Below are positions 10,617-19,783 of a stretch of 64,000 bases of DNA, piece after piece. The position numbers and the translations under genes were made by a program. The DNA is from Alternaria dauci (taxonomy: Eukaryota; Ascomycota; Dothideomycetes; Pleosporales; Pleosporaceae): the NCBI RefSeq assembly GCF_042100115.1, contig NC_091273.1, positions 2,914,001 to 2,978,000 on the forward strand, given 5' to 3'. Under the pieces are notes generated by a model. That model was not told where the DNA came from and made no database searches. It saw only the letters and a program-made list of their open reading frames with translations. The stretch's first letter is position 1. Every line of letters begins with the position of its first letter.

Positions 10617-11376
10617 ATGCTCAACTTCGCCGTTCAGCTCCTCGCAGCCGCGAGTGTCGTCCTCGCTTCGCCCGTCCAGCTCCAAAGCCGTGCTGTCATC
10701 AACCATGATGCTGTTGTTGGCTTCCCCCAGACTGTCCCCTCTGGCATTACAGGGCAGCTCATGCTCAAGTACAAACCCTTCCTGAAGGTCGTGAATGGCT
10801 GTGTGCCTTTCCCTGCTGTCAATGCTGCAGGTGACACCGGGTAAGTCCTCGTCCATACTTGTATATTATTGTAGACTAACAGTGTACGACAGCGGTGGCC
10901 TGGCCAACACTGGTGACTCCTCGGGAGGGTGCAGCTCTAGCCCTGGCCAAGTCTACGCCCGTGCCGCCACCTATAACGGCGCCTACGCCATCATGTACTC
11001 GTGGTACATGCCCAAAGACAGCCCTAGCCCTGGTCTCGGCCACCGCCACGATTGGGAGAACATTGTGGTATGGCTGTCATCCGCATCCACCACTGCTACT
11101 ATCCGCGGCGTTGCCATTTCTGCGCATGGTGACTACCAAAAGGTCACCAAGCCAAACCTTGACGGCACTCGTCCCCTCATTGGTTACAGGTCCATTTTCC
11201 CTGTCAACCACCAACTTATTTCTACGACGGAGAAGGGCGGAGAGCAGCCGGTCATCGCGTGGGATAGCATGACTGCCGCGGCCAGGCAGGCGATTGAGAA
11301 CACAAACTTTGGCGATGCGACACCATCTTTCCGGAACAACAACTTCGAATCCTACCTGAACGAGGCTTTCATTTAG
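10617..11376 (+). CDS. NLP (necrosis- and ethylene-inducing peptide 1-like) secreted protein
   Basis: Exon 1 is 10617-10840 and exon 2 is 10893-11376. The 52-nt intron has donor GTAAGT, CTAAC branch and acceptor GACAG, giving 235 aa. Residues 1-17 are a signal peptide ending LASP. The mature protein carries the NLP fold hallmarks: two cysteines (C62 and C88) typical of type 1 NLPs, and the heptapeptide GHRHDWE (124-130), whose His/Asp/Glu residues form the cation-binding site of the family. Characterised NLPs are secreted; many disrupt eudicot plasma membranes by binding sphingolipids (GIPCs), while others are non-cytolytic but immunogenic. Which applies here cannot be read from sequence. I chose the ATG at 10617 over an in-frame ATG at 10572 because it begins exactly at the signal peptide. 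The ORF is intact. Confidence 0.93.
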
Positions 11377-11925
11377 ATTAGTCAAGTGCAATCTACAACG
11401 TCACCATGGGAAGCATATATGAGCATTCAATATAATACTGTATCAACTCATGCATTGTTCCAAGTCACCAATTGTTTCAAAAAGCCAAACTGATTAGTAT
11501 ATCCAGCCCTGTGCATCACAAATCAACCGGTTTCATATGCCTGCTGCCATCGTGCGATGGACATGTCCACGCCCACATGAAAAGCTATCGAATACGGGAT
11601 TTAGCGCTTATGGAATGCTAGCCGTAAATCTCCTGCCACTGCATCGCTTTACTTTCCAAAACATACGTGCATGTATTTACATACTGGAACTAGACTATAC
11701 TATGAATCCACCGAGGTACGAGTAGCTTTATGGACTCCACATGCAATTATGTGTCTCAAAGGATTCTCTGTTTCCTATACGAGAAGTGAAGTTATGCCGA
11801 ACCGCTATAGCATAATAAGCATACTAAGCATACTAAGCATACTAAGCATAGTACCAGGATACGCGGCCCGGATGAAAGCTCTATCACTATCTCCCGTGTT
11901 CGGAAGCACATGGATGCCGTGCTGC
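11377..11925. other. Intergenic, convergent 3' flanks
   Basis: Separates the NLP gene and the minus-strand coiled-coil gene. It contains a 9-bp tandem repeat (11812-11850) and no supported ORF. Confidence 0.5.
11812..11850. repeat. 9-bp tandem repeat (ATACTAAGC)n
   Basis: Three perfect copies of ATACTAAGC plus one variant copy (ATAATAAGC) lie about 75 nt past the stop of the minus-strand gene at 11926, in its probable 3' UTR. Confidence 0.9.
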
Positions 11926-13077
11926 TCAAGCCGAGTACCCAGGTGGCGGGCCCGCCGGCGCCGTATACTCGGGCGGAGGAGCTTCGCCACCAGCAGACAT
12001 CAAACCTCCCATGGCGGCGTTTGCTTGCCCACCACCGAGTACCCTCCTGAACGCCTCTTCGCGCGCTTGCTGCAGCTCTAATCTCGCATGCTGCAACTTG
12101 GACTTTGCCTGATCCACTTCCCTCTTCAGACTCTTCTCCTGCACCTCGCGCTGCTTGATGATATCGCTGCATCTGTTGCCTGCACGGTCAACCTGTACAA
12201 TAGACTGCTTGACCTGATCGTGCATTTGCATATCCGTAAAGATGTTGTCAAACACCACATCGCTCCAGATACTGCCCATTGCAATGTCAAGTTGCCCCAG
12301 CCCGGGTATTTCGGGCGCGACTTGTTTGACCTGGTTTTGCAGCATGCGCACCTGTTGTATAGCGCTTTCCGCGCGCTCGAGGTAGTTGCGCTTCTGCATA
12401 CTGGCCATTGTTCCGCCGCCAAACATGTCATATTGGCTCATGCCGTATGCGCCGTCGAGATATTCGCGTGCTGCTGAGAGCTTGACGACGGTTTGTCCGA
12501 GGAGGAAGAGGATGTGGCGTTCGCGCTCGAGGCGCTGGTTCAGGTTCTGGATTTGAGCGGATGCGGTGTTGCAAGCATCTTCTTTGCGGTCTTCATCAGG
12601 GAACTCGGGCGTATGGCCGGCGAAGATGGAGTTGTATAGGGCGTCGAGTTCGGCTTGGAGCGCATCGTGACGGTTGGATTGCGATGTGATTTCGTTTTTG
12701 CGTATCTCAGCTTCGTCGCGAAGTTGCTTGACGTAGGCTAGCTCGTCTTCAGCACTCTTCTGCTCCTGGATCGCGTCAAAGTACTCTTTTTCTTCCTTTG
12801 CTGCCTTCTCGGCGAACTTCTCCTTCTTCCCGCTGGCCTTGTGTGCAAAACGGCGGAAGGTCGAGTCGCGATACTTTTCGTGTTCTTTCAGCTCAGTAGC
12901 AGTCTTCTTCTTCAGATCGTTGACGCGCTTTCTGGTGTTGTTGATTTGCGAGTCGAGGTCGGCAATGTATGCGTTCTGCTGCTTGAGCTGTGAGGGTGCA
13001 GCGTCTGTTTCTTCGAGCCCACGAAGGAGTTGCTCATTCTTGTGGGCTGCCTGCTGGATCTTGTCATGTATTGACAT
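11926..13077 (-). CDS. Long coiled-coil protein of unknown function
   Basis: A single exon of 383 aa starting at the first ATG of the frame (13077); the frame extends upstream to 13170 only from a GTG. Most of the protein (residues 1-180 and 215-350) is charged, heptad-like helix (RVNDLKKKTATELKEHEKY, KREVDQAKSKLQHARLELQQ). A less helical central part contains YGMSQYDMFGGG. The C-terminal 45 residues are Gly/Ala-rich and end in a Pro/Tyr-rich tail with PPPEY and PPPGY motifs, of the kind bound by WW or ESCRT-type domains (inference). No enzyme motif was found. It could be a cytoskeletal or vesicle-trafficking scaffold. Confidence 0.75.
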   Translation of the reverse strand: MSIHDKIQQAAHKNEQLLRGLEETDAAPSQLKQQNAYIADLDSQINNTRKRVNDLKKKTATELKEHEKYRDSTFRRFAHKASGKKEKFAEKAAKEEKEYFDAIQEQKSAEDELAYVKQLRDEAEIRKNEITSQSNRHDALQAELDALYNSIFAGHTPEFPDEDRKEDACNTASAQIQNLNQRLERERHILFLLGQTVVKLSAAREYLDGAYGMSQYDMFGGGTMASMQKRNYLERAESAIQQVRMLQNQVKQVAPEIPGLGQLDIAMGSIWSDVVFDNIFTDMQMHDQVKQSIVQVDRAGNRCSDIIKQREVQEKSLKREVDQAKSKLQHARLELQQAREEAFRRVLGGGQANAAMGGLMSAGGEAPPPEYTAPAGPPPGYSA

Positions 13078-13754
13078 GTTGGAATACGGTGTTGGGATCG
13101 GTAGCTCTGTGAGTAGTAACGGTATGGACGTAATGCGAGCGCTAGATATCTTGGAAGCAGCAAAGAGCACAGCCTACCTCCTATACGTCAAGTATTATCG
13201 TTCATCCTTGGCGGACGAATTAGCGGTACGGGTGTATGGTCGTGCCTTGGTGATGGGGCGCCTGAATCCTTAACCATATTGCTGTCCTTTGATCGTGGCT
13301 GGTGGTGTTGAAGCGGGGCAGGCAGATTGCGGGACGTCATGACGTGCAAGGCTGAGCTACTGTTTGATGCAGCCTAGTTGTGGCGCAGACAGCTGAGCCG
13401 CAGTACACTAAGAACGCGTGATAACGGCTATTTCGCATCATATCGTGAAGAGCCCGATACGGACGATGAGGCGACTCTGACCAAGCAGAAGTTCATCCAG
13501 AAGATGATAGGGGGCAACTTGAGGCGGAGCAGCACGGGTGGAAAGTATAGCCGGCGTTACTCCAGACGGAAGGAACTGCCTAAGGATACCGCATCGGCTG
13601 CTCAGCGCCCCACATTTGTGAGACGCCATGGTGCAACTTCGGTTGCTTTTTGTCTAACATCGAAGGACCACAATAGCTCAACAGCATGAAGATAGGAGCT
13701 CATCTTCCATAGCCGACCTTGCCCTCTTTATCGCCCCTGACTAGATCATCCAAC
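13078..13754. other. Intergenic region between divergent genes; one weak ORF
   Basis: Holds the promoters of the coiled-coil gene (-) and the DUF1593 gene (+). A plus-strand frame at 13378-13689 encodes a basic peptide (REEPDTDDEATLTKQKF, then RRSSTGGKYSRRYSRRK) that looks slightly protein-like. It lacks an ATG start and I could not assign it. Confidence 0.4.
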
Positions 13755-15300
13755 ATGCCTACCGAGAGACTCCAGACGTACGCGCAGAAACCCCGCGTCT
13801 TCATCTTGTCCGACATCTCCAACGAACCGGATGATGCCGAGTCGCTATGTCGATATCTTCTATACTCCAACGAGTTCGACACGGAGGGCCTCGTAGCATG
13901 TACAAGCACCTGGATGAAGAACAAAGTGTGCCCGCAAGACATGGAAAAAATCATCGACGCATACGCCGACGTTGTTGACAACCTAAACAAGCACGTACAC
14001 CCAAAATGGCAATACCCGACCGCAGATCATATGCGCGGGTTGATCCGCAAGGGCGCCGAGGTATGCTTCCGTTTGCCAGACAACGTGCAATACTGCCCTT
14101 GCGAATGGCGCTGATAGTGTTTAGACTTACGGTATGTCGGCCGTTGGCACAGACATCCCACTGTCTCCAGGTGGTCAGTTGTTGTATGACCGCATTATCG
14201 CACCCTCCACTCAGCCGTTATGGATCCTTTGCTGGGGCGGAACAAACACACTCGCCTCGGCATTGCTCAAAGTAGATGACGATTTTGAGCCTGAGGACTC
14301 TAAGCGTCTACTCTCACGTCTACGCGTTTACGCCATCTCCGACCAAGACGACACGGGCGCGTGGATTCGCAACAACTTCCCTGACATCTTCTACATCGCT
14401 TCCATTCATGGCTGGAATCAGTATGGAATGGCTGCCTGGACTGGTATCTCCGGCGACAAGTATTACGGCTTCGATGAGGGTGGGCCAGACTTCTCCAAGA
14501 TGGAAAAGAGTTGGATCAAGAAGAACATCCAGATCGGGCCACTTGGAAGCGTGTACCCTGACTATCTCTACATTCCGGAAGGCGACACACCAACATTCCT
14601 CTACCTCGTTCAAAATGGTTTAGGTGTACCGGATTACCCGAACTACGGATCTTGGGGAGGTCGCTACGGACGGACTGACGTCAGCATTGAGGGGCTGAAC
14701 AGCAACCACTACAGCGATGTGGTGGACAGAGTCAAAGTCGGCGATAGGACTTATACATCAAACCACGCGACTATCTGGCGCTGGCGTGATGCGTTTCAAA
14801 ATGACTTTGCTGCACGTATCAAATGGAGCATGGAGTCTGACTTTGCGAAAGCGAACCATCACCCAGTCATCAACATCAGCGGCTTCAAAGGCTTGGCCCC
14901 TGTGCAGATTACTGCAGAGGCCGGATCAACAGTCTTTCTTGACGCCTCCGGTACATACGATCCTGATGGCGGAAAGCTCACATTCAAATGGTGGCATTAC
15001 CGTGAACCCACAGCTACGCAGTGGTGGGTCGATGCCGAGGTTGCAGAACTCGGAATCAAGAAGCTGGACGACAAGGGCAGAAAGGTCGAGATTACGCTTC
15101 CACCGCCTGAGAAATGCGCGGTAGAGCTGACGAGCAGAAAGCCGGTTGCTCAAGGTCAACTACTTCATCTGATACTTGAAGTCACCGATGACGGTACGCC
15201 ATCTCTAACAAGCTACCGCAGGGTGTTGATTCAGGCAACGAACAAGGAGCTAAAAGGTGGTGGAAAGATAGCTGACGCTATTCGTGATGTATCGAAATAG
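13755..15300 (+). CDS. DUF1593 nucleoside-hydrolase-like protein with C-terminal Ig/cadherin-like domain
   Basis: Exon 1 is 13755-14060 and exon 2 is 14125-15300. The 64-nt intron has donor GTATGC and acceptor TTTAG, giving 493 aa. The N-terminal domain (residues 12-330) begins RVFILSDISNEPDDAES, the Asp-rich start of the DUF1593 family, which shares the inosine-uridine nucleoside hydrolase fold (SDxxNEPDD carries the metal-binding aspartates). Further family signatures are WILCWGGTNTLA and the TSNHATIWRWR region. The C-terminal domain (about 350-490) has ASGTYDPDGGKLTFKW, typical of the Ig/cadherin-like module that follows DUF1593. Characterised relatives are mostly bacterial exported proteins, yet no signal peptide is evident from the first ATG. 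Substrate is unknown; hydrolysis of a glycosidic or N-glycosidic bond is a family-level inference. Confidence 0.88.
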
Positions 15301-15330
15301 GCATGAACATCTCTGCAAGACTATCATAGC

Positions 15331-15520
15331 ACGCCATACAAGGGAAATATCGAACACCCTACTAGGCAACTACAGAGAGCAATTAAGCTTCTCTAATATA
15401 GCGATGCTCTACCTAGGCAACTACAGGGGTAGCATTCAATATTTTACTAGGAAGCTACAAAGAACGATCAATCTTCTCTTATATGGCAATATTTTACCTC
15501 GGCGACTACAGCGGTGGCGT
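15331..15520. repeat. AT-shifted repeat module, left flank of the protease pseudogene
   Basis: Begins ACGCCATACAAGGG and contains four copies of a CTAGGCAACTAC-like motif (starts 15362, 15413, 15447, 15498; spacings 51, 34 and 51). Its first 115 bp align with the module at 18022-18150 in the same orientation. Most differences are C-to-T or G-to-A, so this copy looks RIP-mutated. A degenerate inverted end (CTTATATGGC) lies near 15489. Confidence 0.75.
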
Positions 15521-15603
15521 GATAGGGATGCGCGCAATGTGTGAACCACGGTTCAAACGAGCTTGACTCACCCATCCGTTTGCCTTATTCCGAGAAATCT
15601 GTG

Positions 15604-15610
15604 TATAAAA
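15604..15610 (+). promoter_or_regulatory. TATA-like box of the broken protease gene
   Basis: TATAAAA 60 nt upstream of the presumed original start codon (15670), suggesting that the locus was once an expressed gene. Confidence 0.4.
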
Positions 15611-15822
15611 GACCACACCTAGCCTCCACAACTTCCACACCACAATTTCCACAGGACAAATATCCGATCATGTCCCGGCGATTCGGAAGTCCAACACAAT
15701 ATGATGATGTTGAGGCACGGCCAAGAAAGCAGAAGCGCTATCTGTCTCGCTCCGATGAAGAGATCCGCGACGAGATGGACTTCGGCGGTTTGAGTTATCG
15801 CGCTGGCTGGCCAAAGCTGCAA

Positions 15823-16196
15823 CCAGACTTGTCAACAATCAAGCTGGCTTGATTGCTATCAAGCTAGTGCATCAAGCTGGCTATTTAATTAAGCCAAGCT
15901 AGAGTAGAGGTATAAAACAATTAAGCTAAGCTAGCTTATAGCAGCTTGATTGTTTGGCTCAATAAGCTTAATAGAATTAAGAAGGTTAGATAAAGTGAGA
16001 TTACGTGGAGATAAGATCACGTGGAGATAAGACACGTGATCTCAATCCCTTTTCCTCCTCCTTTTCCTTCTCTTTTAGGATATGCTTTGGCCATCAAGCC
16101 AATCAAGCCAATCAAGCCAAGCTGGAGTAGAGGTACCCATTAATCAAGCCAAGCTGGGGTACCCAGCTTGCTTGGCTTGATTGTTGACAAGTCTGG
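15823..16196. mobile_element. MITE-like element with 22-bp perfect terminal inverted repeats and 6-bp target duplication
   Basis: The left end 15823-15844 (starts CCAGACTTGTCAACAATC) is the exact reverse complement of 16175-16196. Both outer flanks read CTGCAA (15817-15822 and 16197-16202), the apparent target site duplication. The 374-bp body encodes no transposase and is full of CAAGCCAAGCTGG / CTAGCTTGGC repeats, including three copies of AATCAAGCC near 16093-16120. It also holds a 16-bp tandem (ACGTGGAGATAAGATC) at 16013-16044. The lack of coding capacity and short length fit a non-autonomous DNA transposon; the superfamily is unclear since a 6-bp duplication is not diagnostic. Confidence 0.88.
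16013..16052. repeat. 16-bp tandem repeat with CACGTG and GATAA motifs inside the MITE
   Basis: ACGTGGAGATAAGATC is followed by a near-identical second copy and a partial third. This leaves two CACGTG palindromes and two GATAAG sites within 40 bp. These match known bHLH and GATA-factor core sites, but no regulatory function is shown. Confidence 0.7.
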
Positions 16197-18021
16197 CTGC
16201 AACCTTTGCCTCTAGAGACATTGGCCGATGTTCCGAGGACCCTGATTCCAATACGCCCGAACGACTTGAAGAAGTGCAATCGATACTCATAGCCCAAGGT
16301 CTCTTATCCACTATGGGTATGGGTTTCGGCTTCGCCTATCGCCTTTCTCTCGATGCTTACAAATACGACGACATTTCGCAGTTCATAACGCTTCTGGTCA
16401 CCGTAGACACGATCGAGCACTCCCACAAAATCGAGAACACGATTATGAGGATTCGATCTCGATTCCGCGACTACAGTTCTACGGAAGACATCCAGATTGA
16501 ATTCATGGATTACCGCGCTTGCGATAGACTGGTCTCTTTCCCCATTTACCATACCGAAATAGATGTTCGCAAACAGTGGGATGAGGCGTTGCCAATTGAC
16601 TTGTCTTCATTAGAGAAGTATGAGTGGCTCACTATAGAAGTGCTACGTCGCGGTTTGATTGACGATTCCAATAAATGTCGACCAACGATCATCATCAGTA
16701 CACCTACTGCAGGCGACCCCAAGTGGTCTCAGACCGTAGTACCTTCCATTATGGCCGATATCAGTAGGACAGCCCCGGTATTCGCCCTCGAGATACTATT
16801 TGGCGTATCGATTTTGGGAGGCAGGACCCAATATGCTGCCACCAATGTGGTTGACAGTACGTCCTACGTCAAGGATATACGCATGGGGTCTTCACTGGGA
16901 CTATCAAATGACACTCGCGGCTGTAGTACTTTGGGAGGACCCATAACTCTGGAAGGCGGAGTTCGGTGTGGCATCACAAACTGGCACTGCGTTAGGGATG
17001 ATCGACTTGACCAAGTCGTTTCAAGCACATTCAACGAGGCTTTAGGAGTTGGGAACAAGACACTAAATGCCGCACCACAACAGATGGTTTCACCAGCGAC
17101 ATTGGATCATCATGATCGCCTGGACAAGCTCCAGAAAGAGCTCAAAGAATCGACCGCCCAGATCTCTGACGGAGTGGTACACGCCACAGCCTAGTTCCAA
17201 GAGAAGGATGAAGAGTACAAGAAGTGTGACAAATTGGTACGCAACATCGGATACGTGTACGCAGGCTCAGGGCGACGGGTTGTCATGGCCAACAAACACG
17301 TTACCGACGAAAAGACCGGAAAATCCAAGGAAAAGATGAAGAACATGCAACCCATATATCCCTTTCCGCTTGACTGGGCGTTGATCCGCTTGGACAAGCA
17401 CAATTTGATCAACTTTCTTCCAAAAGTCGAGTTGCCAAGGGGCTACGTCACTAATCTTGTTCCAGAAAAGCGTTGCCACCGATGGACAACTTTCAACTCC
17501 AATTCGGAATGTGTGAACGTGGCGAAATTTGGACGAACAAGCGGCTGGACGCTCGGCACAATCAATGCTTGTTCGATCGCCATCAACCCTAAATCGGACC
17601 CTCAGGTCGCTGGTGTCTGTGGCTTCAGCGAGGAGACTGCGAGAGCGTGTTTCGGAGTGGCCACTAGATACAAGAAAGAACCTTTCATGGAGCCTGGCGA
17701 CTCCAGGAGTATTCTGGTACATGATGGATCCGGTACTCAGCTAGGGCTTCTGTTTGGACAGACCAGCGCCGGAGAGGGAATGGCTCTGCCACTCGACCTT
17801 GTCTTCCAGGACATCAAGAAAATTACTGGAAAAGCTGTCATTGACCCCCCTTATGTTGCACCAGAAGTCGTTGGGCTTGCTAAGTACCAGCTGGTGGAGG
17901 ATAACACCTGGTAGGAATGTATCAGAAAGGGATTTTTGTTTATGCAGCGAGGAGAAAAAGCAGGAGACAGAAAAGAGGGAAGGGAAGATTATCTTGGGGG
18001 CAGGAACAGACAGCTCTACAC

Positions 18022-18150
18022 ACGCCATATAAGGGAAGGCTGAACACCCCACCAGGCGACTACTGGGGGAGCAATCGACCTTTTTTTATGTGGTGATACC
18101 CTACCTAGGCAACTACGGGGGTAACGTTCGATTTTCCCCTTGTATGGCGT
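18022..18150. repeat. Short inverted-end repeat module, right flank of the protease pseudogene
   Basis: Begins ACGCCATATAAGGG (18022) and ends CCCCTTGTATGGCGT (18150), so its two ends are inverted repeats of each other. Its interior carries two GGCGACTAC/GGCAACTAC motifs 53 bp apart and matches the left flank module directly. It has no coding capacity. It may be a small MITE of its own, or one terminus of a 2.8-kb element spanning 15331-18150. Confidence 0.7.
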
Positions 18151-18634
18151 CTACATCGAACAGGAGGGAAAAGTTTGACTAAGCTAACGGCGCAACCACG
18201 GGGGTAATGATGTCATTGTCAAGGACCCTATGACAATCCCGCCGAAATTGTTAGAGACTGATTTCAATATTAAAATCTCAGCCTTGCGAAAGCATCCGTT
18301 AGTGATACAGGGGCAACAGGCATCGCTAAAGGTATAAGAAGCCTTATACCGGCGATCCTTCGAAGCAAAACCATATTGCCGACCAGCAGTTACTGGGGCA
18401 AACGCCGGGGCAAACGCCGGGGCAAACGCCGCAACAACCTGTACTGCTCTTCGAGTCAGCAACCAAGCCAAGTTCATGGCCAAGCCAAACAACCTCCGAC
18501 CTCATTACCGCAACCCAAGCACATAGTTTGTATCCATGGATCGGCTACTTGGCAGCTAGATGACGCGCCATCCTGATTACAAAGAACCGAGTGCTATTTT
18601 GGCGCAGCGATCGGCGGCACACGTATAACAAGAA
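18151..18634. other. Upstream region of the lactonohydrolase gene
   Basis: Contains a perfect 12-bp tandem triplicate (18395-18430) and otherwise no feature I can name. Confidence 0.4.
18395..18430. repeat. 12-bp tandem repeat (GGGGCAAACGCC)x3
   Basis: Three perfect copies, followed by a truncated GC, about 205 nt upstream of the start codon at 18635. Confidence 0.95.
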
Positions 18635-19783
18635 ATGGAGGCCCAGGTGGCGGCGATTTGGAAAGTAATTATCGTCACCGTCGTCACGAACATCATGTCG
18701 AGCATTATCCCGGTGGATCTAGTGTCTTTTGCGACGAATCCGTCGTACCTGAACACTCTAGTCACCACCAATGCCTCCAATCCGAGTGTCATCAACCTTC
18801 TCGCATACGATGAGAGCTTCGCGTCTGTGGTCGGAGAAAATGCGACAGCACGGCAACTACTCAATCTCGATTGGCAAGCTTTCCACGAGGCCGGCGTTTA
18901 CAACAAAGATGCAAAGAAGCTCTACGTCACAAGCAACTGGGCCGGCGACTTGAACAACCCCATCAACGTTACGATAATCGACCTGGAAAACAACTATTCC
19001 ATCAGCTCGACACGGTACTCAGCTCTCGCGGAAGCTAACGGCGGAACGTCCTACTATCCACCTGGAACCCAGACCAACAGCTCAACGCCACCGCGCGTCT
19101 TGTACTGCGACCAAGGCGATCTAGACACCCCAGCAGGCTTGGTCTCCGTAGACCCCGTCACGGGTGAATCTGAGAAAATTTTGAACAACTTCCTTGGTCG
19201 GAATTTTAACTCGCCCAACGATGCACGTCAACACTCTGTAACAGGGGACATTTGGTTCACAGACGCGGACTATGGCTACATCCAAAACTTCCGACCTGCA
19301 CCGACCATCCCCAAGCATGTTTACCGCTTCTCTCCTGCGACCGGTGAGATTGCTGCTGTAGCCGATGGATTCACTCAACCCAACGGCCTTGAGTTCAGCC
19401 CTGACTACAAGACACTATACGTTTCTGACACCGGCGCCGTGGAGTTTGACAGAAATCTTACGCGGCCAGCGACAATATACGCCTTCGATATTACGGAAGA
19501 CGGAAAAAGGTTGACCGGAAGACGCACATTTGCTTACTCAGACAACGGGTTTCCTGATGGTTTGCACACAGATACGGAGGGTAATCTTTGGGCTGGATGC
19601 GGCGACGGCATACACATTTGGAATCCTCTGGGAACACTGATTGGAAAGATTTGGGTCGGTGTTGACACAAATAACTTTGCCTTTCTCCCAGGCGCAGTGT
19701 TGGTCTTCAGCAACGCGCAGCTGTGGATTGTGGAGAACCTGAAGGCTGTGGGAAGGGAGGTTAGTAAAGACTTTGGGGTCTGA
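18635..19783 (+). CDS. SMP-30/gluconolactonase-family lactonohydrolase
   Basis: A single exon of 382 aa. Residues 7-30 are hydrophobic (VIIVTVVTNIMSSIIPV), giving a signal peptide or anchor; several N-x-S/T sites follow (NAS, NAT, NVT, NYS, NSS), consistent with secretion. The body is a six-bladed beta-propeller of the SMP-30/gluconolactonase family. Landmark segments are NSPNDARQHSVTGDIWFTDADYG, TQPNGLEFSPDYKTLYVSDT and FPDGLHTDTEGNLWAG, whose Asn and Asp residues line the metal-binding centre in characterised members. The closest characterised fungal group is the lactonohydrolases (for example Fusarium D-pantolactone hydrolase), which open lactone rings. The exact substrate is unknown. The gene is intact beside the protease pseudogene. 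Confidence 0.88.
   Translation: MEAQVAAIWKVIIVTVVTNIMSSIIPVDLVSFATNPSYLNTLVTTNASNPSVINLLAYDESFASVVGENATARQLLNLDWQAFHEAGVYNKDAKKLYVTSNWAGDLNNPINVTIIDLENNYSISSTRYSALAEANGGTSYYPPGTQTNSSTPPRVLYCDQGDLDTPAGLVSVDPVTGESEKILNNFLGRNFNSPNDARQHSVTGDIWFTDADYGYIQNFRPAPTIPKHVYRFSPATGEIAAVADGFTQPNGLEFSPDYKTLYVSDTGAVEFDRNLTRPATIYAFDITEDGKRLTGRRTFAYSDNGFPDGLHTDTEGNLWAGCGDGIHIWNPLGTLIGKIWVGVDTNNFAFLPGAVLVFSNAQLWIVENLKAVGREVSKDFGV

Larger units (their letters stand above)
15670..17914 (+). pseudogene. Trypsin-like serine protease-type gene, interrupted by a MITE and a nonsense codon
   Basis: An ATG at 15670 opens a frame (MSRRFGSPTQYDDVEARPRK) that is interrupted at 15823 by an inverted-repeat element. Beyond the element, coding sequence resumes in a shifted frame from about 16197 to 17191, stops at TAG 17192-17194, then continues in the same frame to TAG at 17914. 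The downstream part shows a chymotrypsin-fold order: NWHC (His near 16985), DWALI (Asp near 17380) and EPGDSRS (Ser near 17703). The last motif differs from the usual GDSGS by Gly-to-Arg, explicable by a G-to-A change. Family placement is by motif order only. The simplest reading is a fungal trypsin-like peptidase gene inactivated by insertion, frameshift and nonsense mutation. An unannotated intron cannot rescue the MITE interruption convincingly. Confidence 0.7.
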
